Source: Faeciplasma sp048393055
Lineage (GTDB): Bacteria; Bacillota; Clostridia; Oscillospirales; Ruminococcaceae
NCBI GenBank assembly: GCA_048393055.1
Contig: DBFJJS010000010.1
Span: forward strand, 248,001 to 312,000
Direction of reading: 5' to 3'
DNA: 64,000 nt
Shown here: piece by piece, positions 59,936-64,000 of the stretch
How the letters are laid out: the number at the start of each line of letters is the position of its first letter
Numbering within the stretch: the first letter of the stretch is position 1
Translations under genes and position numbers: made by a program
The notes under the pieces: model-generated
The model's input: the letters and a program-made list of their open reading frames with translations, nothing else
Database searches by the model: none
Told to the model about the DNA's origin: nothing

Positions 59936-60886
59936 ATGAACGAGAAAACGAGAACCCAAATCGAAGAAATGAAGAAGCAGACCATTGGGGTCGAGGTCGA
60001 GATGAACAACATTGAGCGCCGCCGGGCGGCAAAGGTCGCCGCCGACTTCTTCGGAACCGGCCGGAGTGAGGACACCGCCTACCGCAACGGCTACAGCACT
60101 TGGTCTGCCTGGGACGCCCAGGGTCGGGAGTGGAAGTTCCAGAAAGATGTCAGCATTGAAGGTCCTGACAGCCAGAAATGTGAACTGGTCACTCCAATCC
60201 TGACCTACGCTGACATGGAGACCCTTCAGGAGCTTATCCGCCGGCTCCGCAAGGCGGGTGCGAAGAGCGACTCCTCCAGAGGATGCGGAGTTCACATCCA
60301 CATCGGTGCCAAAGGCCACACGCCACAGACCCTGCGCAACCTGGCCAACATCATGGCCAGCCACGAGAGCCTGCTGGCCGAAGCCCTCAACCTTGACCAC
60401 TACCGCGTGAGCCGGTACTGCCGCACGGTAGACCCCCGCTTCCTGGAACAGCTCAACCGCAGGAAGCCCACCACCATGGCCGCCCTTGCCGACATCTGGT
60501 ACGGGAGCCAGGGCGCCAACTATGGCAGAAGCCACCACTACAACGACAGCCGCTACCATATGCTCAACCTCCACGCTACCTTCACCAAGGGCACGGTCGA
60601 GTTCCGGCTTTTCCAATTTGACGCTCCGGCGGATGGGAAGCGCAACGGCCTTCACGCCGGGCAGCTTAAGAGCTACATCCAGCTTTGCCTGGCCCTCAGC
60701 CAGATGGCCAAGACGGTGCGCACCGCCAGCCCCAAGCCTCAGCAGAACGAGAACCCCAAATACGCCATGCGCACCTGGCTCCTCCGCCTTGGCTTCATCG
60801 GTGAGGAGTTTGAAACCGCGCGAGACATCCTGACCCGCCGCCTTTCCGGTGACGCGGCCTTCCGCAACGGCAGAGCAGCCGCTTGA
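59936..60886 (+). CDS. Amidoligase (ATP-grasp-like peptide ligase)
   Basis: 316 residues. Core motifs QTIGVEVEMNN, KCELVTPILT, RGCGVHIHIG, RYHMLNLHATF and GTVEFRLFQFD are those of the amidoligase superfamily, which joins amino groups to carboxylates with ATP. The last 45 residues (KYAMRTWLLRLGFIGEEFET onward) match the tail of the accessory protein at 58878. The following gene encodes a gamma-glutamylcyclotransferase-like protein; the two are often linked and are thought to build and remove a peptide tag. Preceded by repeated leader copy 2. Confidence 0.87.
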   Translation: MNEKTRTQIEEMKKQTIGVEVEMNNIERRRAAKVAADFFGTGRSEDTAYRNGYSTWSAWDAQGREWKFQKDVSIEGPDSQKCELVTPILTYADMETLQELIRRLRKAGAKSDSSRGCGVHIHIGAKGHTPQTLRNLANIMASHESLLAEALNLDHYRVSRYCRTVDPRFLEQLNRRKPTTMAALADIWYGSQGANYGRSHHYNDSRYHMLNLHATFTKGTVEFRLFQFDAPADGKRNGLHAGQLKSYIQLCLALSQMAKTVRTASPKPQQNENPKYAMRTWLLRLGFIGEEFETARDILTRRLSGDAAFRNGRAAA

Positions 60887-60972
60887 AGGACGCCGCCCAG
60901 AGGCCCCCGAACCCGCTGACGCGGGCTTTCGGTGGTAGAAGGGGTATGTGCCCCGGAAAGGAAGGTTTAAAA

Positions 60973-61449
60973 ATGAAACGCTACTACGTTGCCTACGGAA
61001 GCAACCTCAATGTCCAGCAGATGCACTGGCGCTGCCCAGGGGCAAGAATCATCGGCACTTCGGAACTCAAGGACTACCGGCTCCTGTTCAAAGGGAGCAA
61101 AACTGGCTCCTATCTTACAATCGAGCCGGAGAAGGACTGCACGGTCCCCGTTGCGGTCTGGGAGGTCACCGAACAGGATGAGCTGGCGCTGGACCACTAT
61201 GAGGGGTTCCCCAACTTCTACTACAAGAGCGAGATGACATTGGAGGTCAAAGGATTCCGCTCCGGCATCCTCCGACGCCGTAGGGCATTCGTGTATATCA
61301 TGCGGGAGGAGCGTCCCTATGGTATTCCCAGCAGCAGTTACATGAGCACCTGCGGTCAGGGCTACCGCTTCTTCGGATTTCCCGTTGACAAGCTGTTGGA
61401 AGCCTACCAGTACAGCAGAGAAAGGATGAAACCCCATGAAAGAGGATAA
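60973..61449 (+). CDS. Gamma-glutamylcyclotransferase-like protein (AIG2/GGCT fold)
   Basis: 158 residues from an ATG at 60973 with GGAAGG upstream. The opening YYVAYGSNLNVQQM is the family signature; ALDHYEGFPNFYYKS holds the conserved acidic residue. GGCT enzymes cleave gamma-glutamyl amides giving 5-oxoproline. Next to an amidoligase it probably trims or reverses the modification. It overlaps the next gene by 14 bases. Confidence 0.87.
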   Translation: MKRYYVAYGSNLNVQQMHWRCPGARIIGTSELKDYRLLFKGSKTGSYLTIEPEKDCTVPVAVWEVTEQDELALDHYEGFPNFYYKSEMTLEVKGFRSGILRRRRAFVYIMREERPYGIPSSSYMSTCGQGYRFFGFPVDKLLEAYQYSRERMKPHERG

Positions 61450-61642
61450 CATCACCCATTTGTCGGTTTTCCCCCGCTGCGGCAAGCCCTACCATGAAAG
61501 GCCGGCGCTTTCCCGCTTGGACAACGAGACACTTATCTGCCCGGACTGCGGCACACGGGAGGCACTGGACAGCATCGGGGTTGCCCCGGCAGAGCAGGAC
61601 GCCATCATTGAGACCATCCACCGCTACCAGCGGTCGGAATGA
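61436..61642 (+). CDS. Small zinc-ribbon protein
   Basis: 68 residues. The segment PRCGKPYHERPALSRLDN and ICPDCGTREALDSIG carry one Cys then a C-x2-C pair (and a His) typical of zinc ribbons found in phages and conjugative elements. It ends ETIHRYQRSE. Function unknown. It is coupled to the GGCT gene. Confidence 0.75.
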   Translation: MKEDNITHLSVFPRCGKPYHERPALSRLDNETLICPDCGTREALDSIGVAPAEQDAIIETIHRYQRSE

Positions 61643-61719
61643 AGCTGTACAACTCACAATATCGAAGCGCCATGTTTGTGTAGTATATTCTGAGAAATCG
61701 CTTGCTATTTTTCGCCTTT

Positions 61720-61739
61720 AGAGCGAATATGTACACACC
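61720..61739 (+). promoter_or_regulatory. Repeated leader element, copy 3
   Basis: AGAGCGAATATGTACACACC, followed by an AAAGGGAAAACACACCG stretch and GGAGG, 36 bases before the gene at 61775. Similarity to copy 2 extends upstream (from about 61672). Confidence 0.6.
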
Positions 61740-61774
61740 GAAAGGGAAAACACACCGAATTGGAGGACACGAAC

Positions 61775-62071
61775 ATGAAGAAAACTACCGCTCAGAAGGC
61801 CGCGACCTACCGCCTGCCCGAAACCACCACCCCGGAAAACCTGGAAATGAAGCTGATGAACAATCTGGGGACCATCCTCACCTTCGGGGACTACATTCTC
61901 GCCGCCGGGTACTTCTACGATCCCAATGGGCGCAGCTACTACGGCGCCATCTACCAGTTCACCACCAGGGACCACACCTGCGAAGGCGACATCAAGCTGG
62001 TCAGCATTTCGGACGAGACTTTCATCGACAACGGCCACGCCATTGCCTGGGCGATGAGCAAGGCAAACTAA
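61775..62071 (+). CDS. Phage accessory protein of unknown function
   Basis: 98 residues from an ATG at 61775 with GGAGG upstream. Beta-rich (NNLGTILTFGDYILAAGYFY, YYGAIYQFTTRDHTCEGDI, GHAIAWAMSKAN). I do not recognise the family. It belongs to the accessory genes behind repeated leader elements and is followed by a terminator. Confidence 0.65.
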   Translation: MKKTTAQKAATYRLPETTTPENLEMKLMNNLGTILTFGDYILAAGYFYDPNGRSYYGAIYQFTTRDHTCEGDIKLVSISDETFIDNGHAIAWAMSKAN

Positions 62072-62125
62072 AGCAACCGCAACATAATACCATAGGGATG
62101 GAGCCGGAAGGCTCTGTTCCTCGTT

Positions 62126-62149
62126 ACAGCCGAACAGGGCTGTTTTTTT
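62126..62149 (+). terminator. Terminator before the packaging genes
   Basis: ACAGCC (62126-62131) and GGCTGT (62138-62143) around a GAACAG loop, followed by seven T. Confidence 0.8.
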
Positions 62150-62176
62150 ATGCTCATTTTAGAGAGGTGACGGATC

Positions 62177-63778
62177 ATTAGAAAGCTGAAGAAATACACC
62201 CCCACGCCTTTTATGGCCAAGGGGTCCCACTACGACAAAGGCCTGGCGGACTATGCCGTCAACTTCATCCAGTGTCTCTGCCACACGAAAGGTACCTGGG
62301 CAGGAAAGCCCTTCGAGCTGATTGACTGGCAGGAGCGCATTATCCGCGACCTATTCGGCGTGGTCAAGGAGAATGGTTATCGCCAGTTCAACACCGCCTA
62401 CATTGAGATTCCCAAGAAGATGGGCAAATCGGAACTGGCCGCTGCGGTGGCCCTCCTGCTCACCTGCGGAGATGGCGAGGAGCGCGCTGAGGTGTATGGC
62501 TGCGCCGCCGACCGCCAGCAGGCGTCCATCGTTTTCGAGGTGGCGGCGGATATGGTGAAGATGTGTCCAGCTCTCTCCAAGCGGGTCAAGATTCTCGCTT
62601 CCCAGAAACGGATCGTCTACCATCCCACCAACAGCTTCTACCAGGTGCTCTCGGCGGAGGCCTACTCCAAGCACGGCTTCAACATTCACGGCGTGGTGTT
62701 CGATGAGCTGCACACCCAGCCCAACCGTAAGCTCTTTGACGTTATGACAAAGGGTTCCGGCGATGCCCGGATGCAGCCCCTCTACTTTCTAATCACCACA
62801 GCGGGGACTGACACCCGCTCAATCTGCTACGAGACACACCAAAAAGCCAAGGACATTCTGGAAGGCCGGAAGATCGACCCCACCTTCTACCCGGTCATCT
62901 ACGGGGCCGATGAGGGGGATGACTGGACAGACCCCAAGGTGTGGAAGAAGGCCAACCCATCCCTCGGCATCACGGTGGGCATCGACAAGGTCAAAGCCGC
63001 CTGTGAGTCCGCCAAGCAGAACCCCGCCGAGGAGAACAGTTTCCGCCAGCTCCGGCTGAACCAGTGGGTCAAACAGGCGGTGCGGTGGATGCCCATGGAG
63101 AAATGGGACCGCTGTGCCTTCGCCACCTCAGAGGACGATCTTGAAGGCCGGGTCTGCTACGGTGGCCTGGACCTGTCCAGCACTACGGACATCACCGCTT
63201 TCGTGCTGGTGTTTCCGCCGCTGGATGAGGAGGACAAATACACGGTGCTCCCTTACTTCTGGATACCGGAGGACAATATCGACCTGCGTGTCCGCCGCGA
63301 CCATGTGCCTTATGATGTCTGGGAACGGCAGGGCTATCTCCAGACTACGGAGGGAAATGTAGTCCACTACGGCTACATCGAAAAATTCATCGAGCGGCTG
63401 GGAGAGCGGTTCAATATCCGGGAGATTGCCTTTGACCGCTGGGGTGCCGTGCAGATGGTGCAAAATCTGGAGGGCATGGGCTTTACGGTGGTTCCCTTCG
63501 GACAGGGCTTCAAGGATATGTCCCCACCAACCAAGGAGCTGATGAAGCTGGTGCTGGAGGAGCGCATCGCCCATGGCGGCCACCCAGTGCTCCGCTGGAT
63601 GATGGACAATATCTACATTCGCACCGACCCAGCGGGGAACATCAAGCCAGACAAGGAAAAGTCCACCGAAAAAATAGATGGCGCCGTTGCCACCATCATG
63701 GCCCTTGATCGGGCCATCCGTTGCGGCAACGACACCAGCGAGTCGGTCTATGACAGCAGAGGGCTGCTGTTTATCTGA
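62177..63778 (+). CDS. Phage terminase large subunit
   Basis: About 533 residues. ATPase motifs: Walker A-like IPKKMGKSELAAAVALL and Walker B-like GVVFDELHTQPN. Nuclease half: YGGLDLSSTTDITAFVLVF with acidic residues and AFDRWGAVQM. It cuts and pumps phage DNA into heads. The first ATG is at 62213 and lacks a ribosome site, but homology-like residues (RKLKKYTPTPF) precede it. The frame upstream has AGAGGTGA 8 bases before an ATT at 62177, so a rare ATT start is likely. Confidence 0.9.
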   Translation: MRKLKKYTPTPFMAKGSHYDKGLADYAVNFIQCLCHTKGTWAGKPFELIDWQERIIRDLFGVVKENGYRQFNTAYIEIPKKMGKSELAAAVALLLTCGDGEERAEVYGCAADRQQASIVFEVAADMVKMCPALSKRVKILASQKRIVYHPTNSFYQVLSAEAYSKHGFNIHGVVFDELHTQPNRKLFDVMTKGSGDARMQPLYFLITTAGTDTRSICYETHQKAKDILEGRKIDPTFYPVIYGADEGDDWTDPKVWKKANPSLGITVGIDKVKAACESAKQNPAEENSFRQLRLNQWVKQAVRWMPMEKWDRCAFATSEDDLEGRVCYGGLDLSSTTDITAFVLVFPPLDEEDKYTVLPYFWIPEDNIDLRVRRDHVPYDVWERQGYLQTTEGNVVHYGYIEKFIERLGERFNIREIAFDRWGAVQMVQNLEGMGFTVVPFGQGFKDMSPPTKELMKLVLEERIAHGGHPVLRWMMDNIYIRTDPAGNIKPDKEKSTEKIDGAVATIMALDRAIRCGNDTSESVYDSRGLLFI

Positions 63779-63793
63779 AGGGAGTGACACATC

Positions 63794-64000
63794 ATGGGCA
63801 TCTTTTCAGGTCTGTTCAAATCCCGGGACAAGCCTCAGAACCGGACATCCGGCAGCGGGTACAGCTTCTTCTTCGGTGGCTCCACCGCTGGCAAGAACGT
63901 CAACGAGCGTTCCGCCATGCAGATGACCGCCGTGTACTCCTGCGTCCGCATCCTTGCGGAAGCAGTGGCGGGTCTGCCGCTGCATCTATACCGCTACAAA
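63794..64000 (+). CDS. Phage portal protein (HK97 type), truncated by the window end
   Basis: 69 residues are visible from an ATG at 63794 with AGGGAGTGA upstream. The start MGIFSGLFKSRDKPQ, the Gly/Ser stretch and ERSAMQMTAVYSCVRILAEA, GLPLHLYRYK are the typical N-terminus of HK97-type portals. It follows the terminase by 15 bases, the standard head-gene order. Confidence 0.85.
   Translation, partial: MGIFSGLFKSRDKPQNRTSGSGYSFFFGGSTAGKNVNERSAMQMTAVYSCVRILAEAVAGLPLHLYRYK

Noticed and set aside
1..64000. CRISPR arrays
   Set aside because: No regularly spaced direct repeats with unique spacers were seen anywhere, and no cas genes.
1..64000. Insertion sequences or transposase genes
   Set aside because: No transposase motif or paired terminal repeats were found. 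Mobile features are limited to the ICE edge and phage module.

Overview
The window reads as a chromosomal segment of an anaerobic, probably gut-associated member of the Clostridia (Bacillota). The evidence is the housekeeping order rlmD (with a clostridial C-terminal extension), hemZ, MBL hydrolase, relA, recJ; strong AGGAGG-type ribosome sites; near-consensus sigma-A promoters; and a clostridial-type prophage. The species cannot be named from the sequence.

Layout. (1) 1-2213: edge of an integrative element with a CHC2 zinc-finger primase fragment, an XRE regulator and a small sigma factor, followed by a hairpin-rich stretch and a broken XRE gene. (2) 3278-14878: a xylan/xyloglucan-type polysaccharide locus. 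A minus-strand operon (sugar-binding lipoprotein, GH30, GH31, GH43) diverges from a plus-strand AraC regulator and a GH36 alpha-galactosidase. It carries two lesions: a one-base frameshift separating the GH31 enzyme from its lipoprotein signal, and an in-frame amber codon in GH43. (3) 15404-32951: core chromosome with rlmD, hemZ, MBL hydrolase, relA, recJ, an NfeD/SPFH membrane pair, clpC-like, a Cys-rich micropeptide, a membrane protein, an orphan GHKL ATPase, a second GH43 lipoprotein and a diacylglycerol-glucosyltransferase-like enzyme. (4) 33025-43109: a tRNA-Ala(CGC) gene followed by a defence island. Reading rightward are an XRE regulator and a C5 methyltransferase. Convergent to these runs a minus-strand operon of Vsr, two NgoFVII-like proteins around a Z1-domain helicase, an XRE regulator, an RloC-like AAA ATPase with a zinc hook, and two uncharacterised proteins. 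(5) 43582-64000 and beyond: a visibly GC-richer prophage or phage-derived element with sigma-like regulator, DUF2800 nuclease, DUF2815 protein, PolA-type polymerase, primase-helicase, VRR-NUC, SNF2-type helicase, HNH nuclease, small terminase, phage SAM synthetase, two DNA methyltransferases, amidoligase plus gamma-glutamylcyclotransferase, large terminase and the start of the portal.

How parts work together. The sugar locus looks AraC-controlled from two perfectly spaced divergent promoters. The defence island combines restriction-modification (methylase, mismatch repair by Vsr, PLD nuclease, Z1 helicase) with a possible anticodon nuclease module.

The strongest candidate for an undescribed system is the right end of the defence island. 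The two uncharacterised proteins share a Q-x-G-x-x-N motif, N-terminal in one and C-terminal in the other. That arrangement resembles bacterial amyloid signalling pairs, and the genes are co-transcribed with the RloC-like ATPase. The phage module pairs a SAM synthetase with two SAM-dependent methyltransferases and repeats one leader element in front of three accessory genes.
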